Positions 26,093 through 35,187 are shown, numbered from the stretch's first letter. The stretch is 64,000 nt of DNA from JAPPLB01 sp965218555 (GCA_965218555.1 OZ244625.1:4340001-4404000), one strand, 5' to 3'. The notes: a model not told the origin generated them from the sequence alone. Numbers and translations: made by a program.

Positions 26093-26962
26093 GTGCGCAA
26101 CGTTTCATCAGGCTTATGGATCGCGCTCGCTTTGCTCTTTGCCTCGCCGGACGTCCTCGCCCAGCACAAAGCCCTGCTGATCGACGGCCAGAACAATCAC
26201 CAATGGCGGGAAACCTCGCCTCGCATCAAGCAGGCCCTGGAAAGCAGCGGACTCTTCACCGGTGATATCGTCACTTCACCCCCGCAGGGCCAAGACCTGA
26301 GCGCCTTCGAGCCCGACTTCGACGCCTACAAGGTGGTTGTCTCGAATTACAACGGCGAAGCCTGGCCGCGCGAGACCAAGGCCGCCTTGGAGGCCTACGT
26401 CCGCGGTGGAGGCGGATTCGTTTCCGTCCATGCCGCCAACAACGCATTTCCCGAATGGAAGGAATACAACCGCATGATCGGTCTAGGCGGCTGGGGCGGA
26501 CGCAACGAAGCCTGGGGACCCTATGTGCGCTATCGCGACGGGGAGATCATGCAGGACGCCACTCCGGGACGCGGCGGCAGCCACGGAACGAGGCACGCGT
26601 TCCAGATCATCGTCCGAGACAGCGCGCATCCCATCACGCGGGGGCTGCCCACGAAATGGATGCACGCGGAGGATGAACTCTACGACCGCCTCCGGGGGCC
26701 GGCCGAGAACTTGACGGTTCTTGCAACGGCGTATTCGGCTCCATCGACTCGCGGCACGGGAGAACACGAGCCGATTCTCATGACGGTCAACTACGGGAAG
26801 GGACGTGTCTTCCATACCACGCTGGGCCATCATACTCTTGCCATGCAGTGTGTCGGTTTCATCACGACGCTGCAGCGCGGCGCCGAATGGGCGGCCACCG
26901 GAAAGGTCACGCAAGCCGTCCCAAAAGACTTCCCCGGCGCGGCCGCAACGAGTCTCCGCTAG
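26093..26962 (+). CDS. Secreted ThuA-domain protein
   Basis: 289 aa with a GTG start and a signal peptide (SSGLWIALALLFASPDVLAQ). The ThuA fold is a class I glutamine-amidotransferase-like domain found with trehalose and sugar metabolism. Typical blocks are VVVSNYNGEAWP, GGGGFVSVHAANNAFPEWKEYN and the C-terminal YGKGRVFHTTLGH. No catalytic Cys triad is evident, as in most ThuA proteins; the activity is uncertain. Divergent from the MR-type pair. Confidence 0.85.
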   Translation: MRNVSSGLWIALALLFASPDVLAQHKALLIDGQNNHQWRETSPRIKQALESSGLFTGDIVTSPPQGQDLSAFEPDFDAYKVVVSNYNGEAWPRETKAALEAYVRGGGGFVSVHAANNAFPEWKEYNRMIGLGGWGGRNEAWGPYVRYRDGEIMQDATPGRGGSHGTRHAFQIIVRDSAHPITRGLPTKWMHAEDELYDRLRGPAENLTVLATAYSAPSTRGTGEHEPILMTVNYGKGRVFHTTLGHHTLAMQCVGFITTLQRGAEWAATGKVTQAVPKDFPGAAATSLR

Positions 26963-27026
26963 CCGGACGCGCCCGCTGCCGGCTGAGTTCGTTGACAGCC
27001 ACTGGTTCGGCCACTATGCTGGATAG

Positions 27027-27059
27027 AGAGTACGCGCCCCAGGGAGCGTGTACTCTTTT
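27027..27059 (+). promoter_or_regulatory. Hairpin with U-tract in the rpsT leader
   Basis: AGAGTACGCGC (27027-27037) pairs with GCGTGTACTCT (27046-27056) in an 11-bp stem with one G-T pair and an 8-base loop; TTT follows. It ends 12 bases before the rpsT start codon. It could end the ThuA transcript or act as a leader element for rpsT. The loop or stem might also hide or mimic a ribosomal-protein binding site. Confidence 0.6.
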
Positions 27060-27071
27060 GTCTTTCTACCC

Positions 27072-27350
27072 ATGGCCAACACCAAATCCGCGATCAAGCG
27101 TATTCGTCAGACCAAGCGGCAGGGCAACGTCAACCGCCGCAACCGGGCACGCCTGCGTACGCAAGTCAAGAAACTCGCTGGCGCCATCGCCGTCAGCAAC
27201 GGCGAGAACGCTCAGAAAGAACTGCCTGCGACGGTCAGCAGCATCGACCGCGCTGTGCAGAAGGGCGTCATCAAGAAGAACAAAGCATCCCGGATGAAGT
27301 CTCGGATGACGCGCAAGGTCAACGCTCTCTCGAAGGGCGCCTCCGAGTAA
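27072..27350 (+). CDS. rpsT: 30S ribosomal protein S20
   Basis: About 92 aa, normal length. MANTKSAIKRIRQTKRQ is the S20 signature, and the protein is highly basic and helical. S20 binds 16S rRNA early in 30S assembly. The ATG at 27072 fits the family; an 8-codon longer frame overlaps the leader hairpin. It is convergent with holA, 35 bases apart. No strong Shine-Dalgarno is seen, which is usual for autoregulated rpsT in some bacteria. Confidence 0.95.
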   Translation: MANTKSAIKRIRQTKRQGNVNRRNRARLRTQVKKLAGAIAVSNGENAQKELPATVSSIDRAVQKGVIKKNKASRMKSRMTRKVNALSKGASE

Positions 27351-27385
27351 TTCGCATCGCCCTCCCGCGGCGCTGCACCCCAGTT

Positions 27386-28441
27386 TCAGCTCGTGAGCCG
27401 GAGGACGAGTTGTTCGACGATGACACGATCGTCCGGCCGCTCACGTCGCAGGTCACAGTCTGCCTGAAAAAGCGCAACGAGAGCCCTCTCCAACTCGGCG
27501 AGGCTGAACTGGCCGGCCATTCCGAGGATCTGGCGGGCGCGTGCAGGCCAGATGCGTAGGCCCCGCTGTTGAAAAAAGCCGCTGATCTGATGCGGATTCC
27601 TGAGTCCGCCCTCTTTCACGACCAGAGCTTGCCGGAACAATCCGGCGAGCAGGTTGATCTGCATCGGCCAGTACTCGCCGCTCTGGGCAAGCGTGTCGAG
27701 CACTTCGAGCGCCCGGCCACGATCCCTGCGGGCCAGCGCGTCGGAGAACTCGAACATCCCGCGGCGGCGCGCTTCGGGAACGAGCAACTCGATATCCTCG
27801 TGACCGACTTGCTTTTCCTGACCGGCATACAGCGAAAGCTTCTCTAGGTCGTTTGCGATGCGGGCAAGATCGCTTCCCAATATCTCGACGAGTTCCGCCA
27901 GGGTGTCTGGCGCCATCGCAAGCCCGAGGCTCCTGGCGATGCTTTGCGCCTCCGACAGCGCTTCGCCCACCGACGGCTGCTCGAAATCGATTCGAACGGG
28001 CACTGCTGCAAAGAACTTGGCCACGCGATCGATCTTCGGTTTGTCATCACGGCTTGAGCAGTCGTAGCGCCCCGCTTCGAATAGTATCGTCACGCCGTGG
28101 GTCGGATCCGCGAAGTAGCTCTCCAGTGCCGTCGGCGCCACTGCCGACGCACCCGCGCGGCGAGGCAGGGCCTCCTCGGCGTTCCAGCCGATGATCAAGC
28201 GATTGCCGCCGAACAGAGTCAGAGTGCGGGCATCGTCGATCAACTCCTCGATGGTTCGCTCATTCAGATCGAACTCCGTCGCACCGTCACTCTCTGCGCC
28301 AACGCCGCCCGCATTATCGAGAACCGCTTGATGAAGCGCCTTGCGGCAACGGTCGCGGTAGTACTGTTCGTTGCCCAGGAACAGGTAACCCGCGGCCGGC
28401 GATGACTTCCTTAAGGCCTGTAGTGCTTGCCGCGGCTTCAC
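27386..28441 (-). CDS. holA: DNA polymerase III delta subunit
   Basis: 351 aa. The clamp-loader delta subunit that opens the beta clamp. The N-terminal AAA+-like domain shows YLFLGNEQYYRDRCRKAL, followed by SDLARIANDLEKLSLYAG in the second domain, both characteristic of HolA. It starts with GTG overlapping the TAG of lptE by one base, so translation is probably coupled. Last gene of the leftward block. Confidence 0.92.
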   Translation of the reverse strand: MKPRQALQALRKSSPAAGYLFLGNEQYYRDRCRKALHQAVLDNAGGVGAESDGATEFDLNERTIEELIDDARTLTLFGGNRLIIGWNAEEALPRRAGASAVAPTALESYFADPTHGVTILFEAGRYDCSSRDDKPKIDRVAKFFAAVPVRIDFEQPSVGEALSEAQSIARSLGLAMAPDTLAELVEILGSDLARIANDLEKLSLYAGQEKQVGHEDIELLVPEARRRGMFEFSDALARRDRGRALEVLDTLAQSGEYWPMQINLLAGLFRQALVVKEGGLRNPHQISGFFQQRGLRIWPARARQILGMAGQFSLAELERALVALFQADCDLRRERPDDRVIVEQLVLRLTS

Positions 28442-28980
28442 TAGAACCTTTCTAGCACTGCCGACACGATGCTGCGGGCAGTGGCCTCACTGGTTCGCAT
28501 CAAGGCAAGTTCCCGCTCTTCCAAATACGCGTCCGGATCAGTGCTGACCTCGTAGCGCTCACGATGTTCGAGATTCGGGTTGTCATAGAGCACTTTGCCT
28601 GTCCTTCGATCTCGCAGGGAGATACGGATCTGCGTGATGGTCCCGACGCTCGTGGCGCGCCCCACCCCGGGATCGATGACAAGCGGGAATACCAACACGT
28701 TCACCACCGTCCCTGTGAGGACCGCATCGGCGAGGCCTTCGTTGGTCACAACGTCATAGCGTGTACGGCTGATGAACTCACGGTGGACCGCTCGGGTGAG
28801 ATGTTGCTCGATCTTGAACTCGACGGTCTGGTTTTGAAACGGAGGGATCGCGATGACCCCGATGGTGTCCGGCAAGGTGTCAGCCTTGCCCGCAAGCCGG
28901 TAGCCGCATGAGGCGCACGTCGACAGAAAGACGAGCAGAATGACAACAGCCGAAGCGCGGCTGCGACGGCAAAGGCCCAT
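28441..28980 (-). CDS. lptE: LPS-assembly lipoprotein LptE
   Basis: 179 aa. LptE plugs the LptD barrel that inserts lipopolysaccharide in the outer leaflet. A hydrophobic signal ends in a lipobox-like CASC followed by GYRLAG, a hallmark of LptE. The mature part has the expected alternation of strands and helices (IAIPPFQNQT, YDVVTNEGLADAVLTGTV). It lies 12 bases after pssA and overlaps holA. The lptE-holA pairing is common in Gram-negative bacteria. Confidence 0.9.
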   Translation of the reverse strand: MGLCRRSRASAVVILLVFLSTCASCGYRLAGKADTLPDTIGVIAIPPFQNQTVEFKIEQHLTRAVHREFISRTRYDVVTNEGLADAVLTGTVVNVLVFPLVIDPGVGRATSVGTITQIRISLRDRRTGKVLYDNPNLEHRERYEVSTDPDAYLEERELALMRTSEATARSIVSAVLERF

Positions 28981-28992
28981 GGCGAGGTTCGG

Positions 28993-29871
28993 TTAGCGCC
29001 CGCTCGACGGTGACTCTTCCGGCTGAGGCGTCTTATCTTTCGGCAATAAAGGACGGCGGCGCAATAGATCTGCAATGCGCGTGACAACGCCGCTCGCGAC
29101 GAACGTGGTCGCCATGGCCAGGAGAACCGGCTCGGAGAAGTTCCAGATCAGGAAGATCAAGGTCGCGAAGAAGATCACCATCACCAGCGAGGGGAGCCGA
29201 AAGACGCTCACGTCCTTCAGACTCGAATAGCGCCAGCTCGACACCATCAGAAGCGCCAGGAAGCCGATGAGCAGGAGCCAAAGAACGCTCCCCGGCCACC
29301 AACTCTGGATCGGGTAGCCGCCATTGAAATGCACAACGGCCGCGAGCAGTCCCGCCGCGGGAGGGATCGGCAGGCCGACGAAATACTTGCGTCCGGGACG
29401 CCCGGGATTCTTCGGGCGGGGATTCTTCTGGACGTTGAAACGCGCCAGACGGGCCGCTCCGCCGGTCACATAAAGGAACGTGACGAGATAGCCCACCGCC
29501 GGCAGGACGTTGGCCAAAAACGGATGGCCGGCCAACTCCGGCGGACGGATGCCCCAGGCCACGGCCAACATGGCGGGGGCCACTCCGAAGGTGATTACGT
29601 CGGCGAGTGAGTCGATCTCGCGGCCGAAGTCGCTGACGGCGTTTGTCAGGCGCGCGATGCGGCCGTCCATGCCGTCCGTGAAAACGCCCACGCCGATCGC
29701 AATAGCTGCGTAGTTGTAGAGACGCGCGGCTTCATCCAAGCGGTCCGCCGGCAATGACAGGGCCTGCACGGTCTTCATGAGGCAGTAGTAGCCGCAGAAC
29801 AGGGTGCCAACGGTGAAGATCGTGGGGAGGGCATAGGTGCGCCGCCCCTGTAGCCTCGTTTTCGCCTTCAT
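28993..29871 (-). CDS. pssA: CDP-diacylglycerol-serine phosphatidyltransferase
   Basis: About 292 aa. Integral membrane enzyme that makes phosphatidylserine, the precursor of phosphatidylethanolamine. The CDP-alcohol phosphatidyltransferase motif reads DGRIARLTNAVSDFGREID followed by SLAD, with all the spaced Asp residues. Six or more hydrophobic helices are visible. The ATG at 29871 overlaps the stop of psd (ATGA); longer frames to 30045 have no similarity. Confidence 0.93.
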   Translation of the reverse strand: MKAKTRLQGRRTYALPTIFTVGTLFCGYYCLMKTVQALSLPADRLDEAARLYNYAAIAIGVGVFTDGMDGRIARLTNAVSDFGREIDSLADVITFGVAPAMLAVAWGIRPPELAGHPFLANVLPAVGYLVTFLYVTGGAARLARFNVQKNPRPKNPGRPGRKYFVGLPIPPAAGLLAAVVHFNGGYPIQSWWPGSVLWLLLIGFLALLMVSSWRYSSLKDVSVFRLPSLVMVIFFATLIFLIWNFSEPVLLAMATTFVASGVVTRIADLLRRRPLLPKDKTPQPEESPSSGR

Positions 29872-30494
29872 GCAGCTTGCTCCGACCGTCGCCGCGCAAG
29901 GACCGAGCTCCCGCCACGCACACGATCGCCTTCCCGCACGGCAAGTTCCCACTCCGGTCCCAAAAAGACATCTGTGCGAGAACCAAACTTGATCAGGCCG
30001 AAGCGCTCGCCTTTCTCGACGGGATCGCCGATTTGCTTGTTGCACACGATGCGGCGCGCGACGAGACCCGCGATCTGTCTCACAATCACTCGGCTGCCCT
30101 GTCCCTCGATCGCTAACGTGTTCTGCTCGTTTTCCAACGAAGCTTCGTCTCGATGGGCCATCATGAAGCGTCCGGCCCTGTATTCTCTCTCCGTGACTGT
30201 GCCCCCGATGGGAGTACGGTTCACATGGACATCGAAAATATTGAGGAAGATGCTCACCCGTCGGCTCTCGTCGTCATAGGTTCGAACTTGCACCACCCGG
30301 CCGTCGGCGGGCGATACGGCAACGGGTCCGTCGGGAATAGACCGCTCGGGGTCCCGAAAGAAGTACAGGCAGAACGCTGTGGCCAGGAAGAATGGAAGGG
30401 ACCAAACGAGGGAGAAAAGTAACCCGATCAGCGCGCCGGCCGCGGTAAAGGCAAGTGCGTAGCAAAGACCGTCCTTTACTACGAGAGAACTCAT
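29868..30494 (-). CDS. psd: Phosphatidylserine decarboxylase
   Basis: 208 aa, the short archaeal-type/PSD-A length. It converts phosphatidylserine to phosphatidylethanolamine. The self-cleavage site that produces the pyruvoyl group lies in LIKFGSRTDVF (Gly-Ser about 175-176), with the family blocks YFFRDPERSIP and SPADGRVV near the N-terminus. The gene order psd then pssA with ATGA overlap places the two steps of PE synthesis in one transcript. Confidence 0.93.
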   Translation of the reverse strand: MSSLVVKDGLCYALAFTAAGALIGLLFSLVWSLPFFLATAFCLYFFRDPERSIPDGPVAVSPADGRVVQVRTYDDESRRVSIFLNIFDVHVNRTPIGGTVTEREYRAGRFMMAHRDEASLENEQNTLAIEGQGSRVIVRQIAGLVARRIVCNKQIGDPVEKGERFGLIKFGSRTDVFLGPEWELAVREGDRVRGGSSVLARRRSEQAA

Positions 30495-30548
30495 AGCCGA
30501 AACCCTATTGTATCAGTCGTTTGGCTCGCAGCAGGGGCACGGAGTCCA

Positions 30549-30782
30549 CTAGCTCGCCCGGGCCTGATGCTCCCTCAAGATGGCGTGCATGCGGTCTTTG
30601 AGTTGTAGCTTAAGCTTCTTCAAACGCTGTTCCTCAACCTGCTCGTCCGTGGAGGGGAACCGTCGGGCACGCAGCTCCTCAAGCCGGCGCTCGTAGTTCG
30701 AGTGCTGCCGCGCGAGTGTCCGAAACTCCTCGTTGCTCTCCATCAGACGAGCAGATATATCCTCTGGCGTAACTGTTTCCAT
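30549..30782 (-). CDS. DUF465 (YdcH-like) small coiled-coil protein
   Basis: About 77 aa. A charged, almost wholly helical protein (FRTLARQHSNYERRLEELRA, then LKKLKLQLKDRMHAIL), the pattern of the DUF465/YdcH family. The function is unknown. The ATG at 30782 has GGAG nine bases upstream; a longer frame to 30896 lacks the pattern. It lies 54 bases upstream of psd on the same strand and may head that operon. Confidence 0.8.
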   Translation of the reverse strand: METVTPEDISARLMESNEEFRTLARQHSNYERRLEELRARRFPSTDEQVEEQRLKKLKLQLKDRMHAILREHQARAS

Positions 30783-31102
30783 GGCATGGCTCCGATGTCG
30801 CGGGACCGCATTTCGCAGCGGTTGAACCAGACAGCAGCGGCCGGCATCTGCAACGCGGCTCAAGCCGTCCGGGTGGTTCTTCATACCCGCCAACAAACCT
30901 TATCAGATGTTCCCCAAGGATTCAATTTACTGATCGGCGGATACCGGCTGTCCTTCAGACGATCCCGGAGCCTGCACGACAAGAGCATCGCCGGCAGGAT
31001 TTCGGTAGTTCTCGCGGCGATCCACAACGGCGAAGCCAGCCCGATATCAGTGGCTAGTGGTCAGGAAGGGAAGGGAAGACCGGCCACGAACCAGAGGCCA
31101 GT
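30783..31102. other. Intergenic region between DUF465 gene and TIR element
   Basis: No supported gene. It should contain the promoter of the leftward psd block. Its right part may hold the decayed outer end of the TIR element that is recognisable from 31103. Confidence 0.45.
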
Positions 31103-31239
31103 CCGGCATGACTTCGTTGCGCTTGCTTGCCGTGCTCAATGTAGGGTCAGGCGCACCTCCGCAGGCCAAGCGGCGCGCTCCTCGTCATGACGGACCTCTC
31201 ATGCGCTGTGTCTCGCCAAGTGGTGGGAAAAGCAGGCAT
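31103..31239 (-). mobile_element. Small TIR element, copy 2 (partial, inverted)
   Basis: This stretch matches the complement of 15739-15874 over about 135 bases, including the end block that reads CCAAGTGGTGGGAAAAGCAGGC here. The far terminal repeat is not recognisable, so the copy looks decayed or truncated. It lies about 180 bases before msrP and contributes a spurious long upstream extension to that frame. Confidence 0.7.
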
Positions 31240-31420
31240 TGTGCTGTTTCGGGCGGGGCGCTCTGAACACTCAGCACGGTCGAGAGGCCGTTTCTTGCCT
31301 TCCAACGCAGCTCGAAGCCGGGCGCGAACATCATTGACTGAGCGATCCGACAACGGCCAGAGGGAGCTGCACGCCTATGATATGCTGGCTGTGAAAACGG
31401 CAGGGTCGGAGGTCCGGATC

Positions 31421-32356
31421 ATGTTGATCAAGGTTCCGCGTGGATGGGAGATTCCGGAGCGGGAAGCGACACCGGAATCGGTCTACTTGCGTCGCCGGGA
31501 AGTGCTGCAAGGGCTTGGCTTTGCTGGTCTGACAGGACTGCTTGCCCGTGAGCCGTTAACCGCGAATGCGGGGCTGTATCCCGCGAAGCGGAACACGAAG
31601 TACATACTCGACCGCGAGCTGACTCCGGAAGCCGCAGCCATCGGCATCAACAACTTCTACGAGTTCACTCTTGACAAACAACGGGTCAAGGACAAGGTCG
31701 GCAGCTTCAAGATCGATCCCTGGACCGTCGAGGTCAAAGGCTTGGTCAACAACCCGAAGAAATACGATTTCGATGACCTTGTCCGGCGGTTTCCCCTCGA
31801 GGAGAGACTCTATCGATTCCGTTGTGTCGAGGCCTGGGCGATGGCGGTGCCGTGGACGGGTTTCCCGATCTCAGCGTTGATCAAAGAGGTCGACCCCAAG
31901 CCGAAGGCCAAGTTCATTCGGATGGTGACGGCCTACCGACCTCGGCAGATGCCGGGGATCCGTAGCCAGCCGCACTATCCTTGGCCCTACTTCGAGGCCT
32001 TGCGCCTGGATGAAGCGATGAACGAGCTGGCCTTGTTCGTAACAGGCATTTACGGTAAGCCGCTGCCGAAGCAGAACGGCGCGCCAATCCGCTTGATCAC
32101 TCCGTGGAAGTACGGTTTGAAGTCGATCAAGTCGATCGTCAAGATCGAGTTCACCGCCAAACGCCCGCCTACGCTGTGGAACGAAGTCGCCCGAATGGAG
32201 TACGGCTGGTACTCCAATGTGAATCCTGCAAGGCCCCATCCGCGCTGGTCACAGGCTCAGGAAAAGCTTATTCCCGACATGAGGCTCGTGCCGACGCTGC
32301 CCTACAACGGCTACGAAGAGTACGTAGCTGAAATGTACACGGGCGAGGAATTCTGA
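31421..32356 (+). CDS. msrP: Protein-methionine-sulfoxide reductase, molybdenum subunit
   Basis: About 311 aa. MsrP (YedY) repairs oxidised methionines in periplasmic proteins. RRREVLQGLGF (about 24-34) is a twin-arginine signal, the Mo-ligating Cys lies in YRFRCVEAW (Cys135), and the C-terminus (PYNGYEEYVAEMYTG) is typical. GGAGGT seven bases before ATG 31421 decides the start. The membrane haem partner MsrQ is not encoded next to it. Confidence 0.92.
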   Translation: MLIKVPRGWEIPEREATPESVYLRRREVLQGLGFAGLTGLLAREPLTANAGLYPAKRNTKYILDRELTPEAAAIGINNFYEFTLDKQRVKDKVGSFKIDPWTVEVKGLVNNPKKYDFDDLVRRFPLEERLYRFRCVEAWAMAVPWTGFPISALIKEVDPKPKAKFIRMVTAYRPRQMPGIRSQPHYPWPYFEALRLDEAMNELALFVTGIYGKPLPKQNGAPIRLITPWKYGLKSIKSIVKIEFTAKRPPTLWNEVARMEYGWYSNVNPARPHPRWSQAQEKLIPDMRLVPTLPYNGYEEYVAEMYTGEEF

Positions 32357-32577
32357 TCGCAGGCAACAGGTCCCGGTAGACGCACCCACCCCTGAGATCC
32401 GTCGAAGGCGGGCGGTATTGTCAGATCGCTGTTTTGTGGCTGCAACGAAAACTCGCGCGGATGCCGTGAGGGGCTGCGCGCACGACGCAGAAGCGGCTTT
32501 CGGGACTTTCCTCGAAACATGCCCGCCATCGTCTCAACAAGTGGAAAACAAGCTATTTTCGGAAAGGGAGGTGCGTC

Positions 32578-32799
32578 ATGAACAGGCAGTTGCCCGCGAT
32601 CGTCGAACGCGAGGGCGATGGATATGTCGCTTTGTGCCCGGAGGTGGACGTCGCCAGCCAGGGAGACACCGTGGCCGAAGCGCGCGACAATCTCGCCGAA
32701 GCGCTGAGTCTGTTCTTCGAAACCACCTCCGCAGAGGAAGTTGACAGGCGCCTTCGCAGCGAAGTCTACGTGACCCGCGTCGAGGTCTCGGTTGGCTAG
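32578..32799 (+). CDS. HicB-type antitoxin
   Basis: 73 aa. The HicB fold is clear: PAIVEREGDGYVALCPEVDVASQGDTVAEARDNL, a partial RNase-H-like domain. HicB neutralises the HicA mRNA interferase. No separate DNA-binding domain is present, so it is the short form. AAGGGAGG lies upstream of the ATG. The reading frame of the partner hicA begins 8 bases before its stop but is broken, so the antitoxin is an orphan. Confidence 0.87.
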   Translation: MNRQLPAIVEREGDGYVALCPEVDVASQGDTVAEARDNLAEALSLFFETTSAEEVDRRLRSEVYVTRVEVSVG

Positions 32800-33003
32800 G
32801 CTGCGCGTTCTTTCCGGCCGTGAGGTCTGCCGGATTCTCGCATCTCACGGCTTCTCTGAGGTGAGAAGGCGCGGCAGCCATATAGTGATGCAGAAGCGAG
32901 CGGAACTGTAACCGTTCCGGTGCCGGATCATGGGGCGTTGCGCTCGGGCACGCTGAGGTCGATTTTCTGACAGTCCGGCCTCCTCGTTTCGAATTCGAAC
33001 TAA
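32792..33003 (+). pseudogene. HicA toxin, frameshifted and with a nonsense codon
   Basis: From TTG 32792 the frame reads a HicA N-terminal part (LRVLSGREVCRILASHGFSEV, then RRRGSHIVMQKR) with the catalytic His in GSH, but stops at 32909-32911. Skipping to the next frame from 32905 gives TVTVPVPDHGALRSGTLRSIF, the standard HicA C-terminal block. One missing base near 32899 explains the shift. That frame then meets TGA at 32968 where family members have Arg, followed by QSGL. The toxin is inactive. Confidence 0.8.
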
Positions 33004-33007
33004 AATC

Positions 33008-33154
33008 GTGAAACGGGCCAGCGAAACCGTCTTCGAGACGGTCATCGAAGCCCACCTCCTCGAAAACGGCTATGTGCCGGATGTCCGCGAAGGCTTCGAC
33101 CGTGATCGCGCGATCTTCCCGGGGAAGGCGCTCGCATTCATCCGCGAGACCTGA
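33008..33154 (+). pseudogene. N-terminal remnant of a type I restriction HsdR subunit
   Basis: A 48-codon frame (start GTG) reads SETVFETVIEAHLLENGYVP, then DVREGFDRDRAIFP and ALAFIRET, close to the opening of HsdR proteins. It stops at 33152 before the nuclease and helicase domains, and no continuation is found downstream. Too short for an automatic gene call. Together with broken hicA it marks a decayed defence and toxin island. Confidence 0.65.
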
Positions 33155-33753
33155 AGCGGCTGGACGGCTCCATCACCGGATTCAATGAACCCAGGATCGC
33201 CATGATTCGAAAACCCAAGCTGGAGGGGGAACAGTCTTCGGGGGAGACCGGACCGAGTGGACCGCAAGCAGTCTTGGTGCAGGCCGGGAGGCGCTTTCAT
33301 GTTCGATAGGCCTCAGGGGCGGATCGTGTCCCGGCGAGTCGTGTAAGAAGGGCTTTGCGTTTCGTGCGTTCCGGGGGTTGGGCTGTGCTGTTCAAGCGGC
33401 CACGGAAAGCAGCTTGAAAGATCAACAACGCCGGTTACGGCACACTGAGCTGCTCGAACGCGCCGGACTCGACGACGATCCGGACAGTGTTCCGGGTCAG
33501 CAAATCCAGGTTCTCCAGCGGTCCTGGAAAATCATGCACAACCAGTCTGTCCGGGAGTGCCCACGAGCCGCCTTGGCCTTCGCCCACAGCGACTCGGCCT
33601 GCCCGTCTGCGCCCCGTCTTGCCCGGTAAGGTGCTGGACCGGTGACAGAGCTGAATGCCCCTCGCGTTACAGAAAGGTTCTGAGAAGAAGAAATCCACGA
33701 CCGCCAAATCCCCCCCCTTCTGAAACGCTCCTGACGAAAGCCGACTCGCCGCG
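33155..33753. other. Decayed region, no intact gene
   Basis: Frames on both strands are short and unconvincing. A minus-strand peptide near 33435-33560 (VVHDFPGPLENLDLLTRN) looks more protein-like than its surroundings and may be a relic, but no family is recognised. A C-run is at about 33706-33714. Confidence 0.4.
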
Positions 33754-35187
33754 CTAAGCAACCAACTTGCGAATGACCTTGCCGCCGACATCAGTAAGAC
33801 GAAACTGCCGCCCTTGATACGGATACGTCAGCTTGCTGTGATCGATGCCAAGCTGGTGCAACAGTGTGGCATGCAGATCGTTAACGTGGACTGGTTTGTC
33901 GACAGGGTTGTAGGAGAATTCGTCGGTCTCGCCGTAGATCACTCCGGGTTTGAGGCCCCCGCCGGCAAGCCAAATCGTGAAACAGCTCGGGTGGTGGTCT
34001 CGGCCGTAGCTTTCGTTGGTCATCTTGCCCTGACAGTAGACCGTGCGCCCGAATTCTCCGCCCCAGACCACCAGGGTTTCATCGAGCAGACCGCGCCGGT
34101 CGAGATCCTCAACCAGCGCCGCCGAAGCCTGATCGGTATCGGCGCACTGTTGGGCAATTTGATCCGGCAACGACCGGTGCTGATCCCATCCGCGATGAAA
34201 GAGCTGGATGTACCTCACCCCTCGCTCCACCAAACGCCTTGCGACCAGACAGTGGCGAGCGAATGTTCCCGGGACTCGTGCGGACTCACCGTACTGGGTG
34301 AATGTGGATTCTGGCTCGCTCGACAGATCCATCAGTTCCGGCACCGACGCCTGCATGCGGTACGCCATCTCGTATTGGGCGATGCGTGTCTCGATCTCCG
34401 GGTCCGCGAACTCTTCGCGTTGGATCTGATTCAACGCCGCCAGGTCGTCGAGAAACATCCGACGACGATTCCGACTCACTCCCTCCGGGTCCGACAGATA
34501 AAGGACGGGGTCGCCCTGTGAACGGAACTTGACACCCTGATAGCGGCTCGGCAAGAAGCCACTGCCCCACAGCCGCGTGTAGAGCGCCTGGCCAACGCGG
34601 GCCTTGCCGCGCGAGATCATGACGATGAACGCCGGCAGGTCTTCGTTCTCCGTGCCGAGGCCATAGGAGAGCCACGCGCCAATGCTGGGACGTCCGGCTA
34701 GCTGGGACCCCGTCTGGAGGAACGTCACGGCCGGATCGTGATTGATCGCTTCGGTGTGCATCGTTCGGATGAACGAGAGCTTGTCGGCAGTCTTCGCCGT
34801 ATGCGGCAGCAATTCACTGATCCAAGCGCCGGATTCGCCGTGCCGCTTGAACTCGAACTGACTCTTCTGGAGCGGGAACGTCTTTTGGGATGCCGTCATG
34901 CCGGTCAGTCGTTGACCCCGGCGGACCGAATCGGGCAACTCCGCGCCGTGAAGCTGCTCAAGCTTGGGCTTGTAATCGAACAGGTCGAGCTGCGAAGGCC
35001 CACCGCTCTGGAACAGATAGATCACATGCTTGGCCTTGGGCGCTATGTGGGGCAAACCCGGTAAACCGCCCTTCCCTGCAGCGTCTTTTCCCATCAAATG
35101 AGCCAACGCGGCGATGCCCAGGCCGCTTGCGCTGCGCCCGAAGAAGTGGCGTCTGGTCAGAAGGGTTGCCCAGTCAGTCTGTTTCAT
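33754..35187 (-). CDS. DUF1501 family secreted protein, Tat signal
   Basis: 477 aa. Members have an alkaline-phosphatase/sulfatase-like fold and are abundant in planctomycetes and acidobacteria; biochemical function is unknown. The N-terminus TRRHFFGRSASGLGIAAL is a twin-arginine signal. Typical blocks are HVIYLFQSGGPSQLDLFDYKP, AINHDPAVTFLQTGS and WGGEFGRTVYCQG. The start overlaps the stop of the DUF1549 gene by four bases (ATGA), so the pair is translationally coupled, as is usual for this family. Confidence 0.9.
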   Translation of the reverse strand: MKQTDWATLLTRRHFFGRSASGLGIAALAHLMGKDAAGKGGLPGLPHIAPKAKHVIYLFQSGGPSQLDLFDYKPKLEQLHGAELPDSVRRGQRLTGMTASQKTFPLQKSQFEFKRHGESGAWISELLPHTAKTADKLSFIRTMHTEAINHDPAVTFLQTGSQLAGRPSIGAWLSYGLGTENEDLPAFIVMISRGKARVGQALYTRLWGSGFLPSRYQGVKFRSQGDPVLYLSDPEGVSRNRRRMFLDDLAALNQIQREEFADPEIETRIAQYEMAYRMQASVPELMDLSSEPESTFTQYGESARVPGTFARHCLVARRLVERGVRYIQLFHRGWDQHRSLPDQIAQQCADTDQASAALVEDLDRRGLLDETLVVWGGEFGRTVYCQGKMTNESYGRDHHPSCFTIWLAGGGLKPGVIYGETDEFSYNPVDKPVHVNDLHATLLHQLGIDHSKLTYPYQGRQFRLTDVGGKVIRKLVA

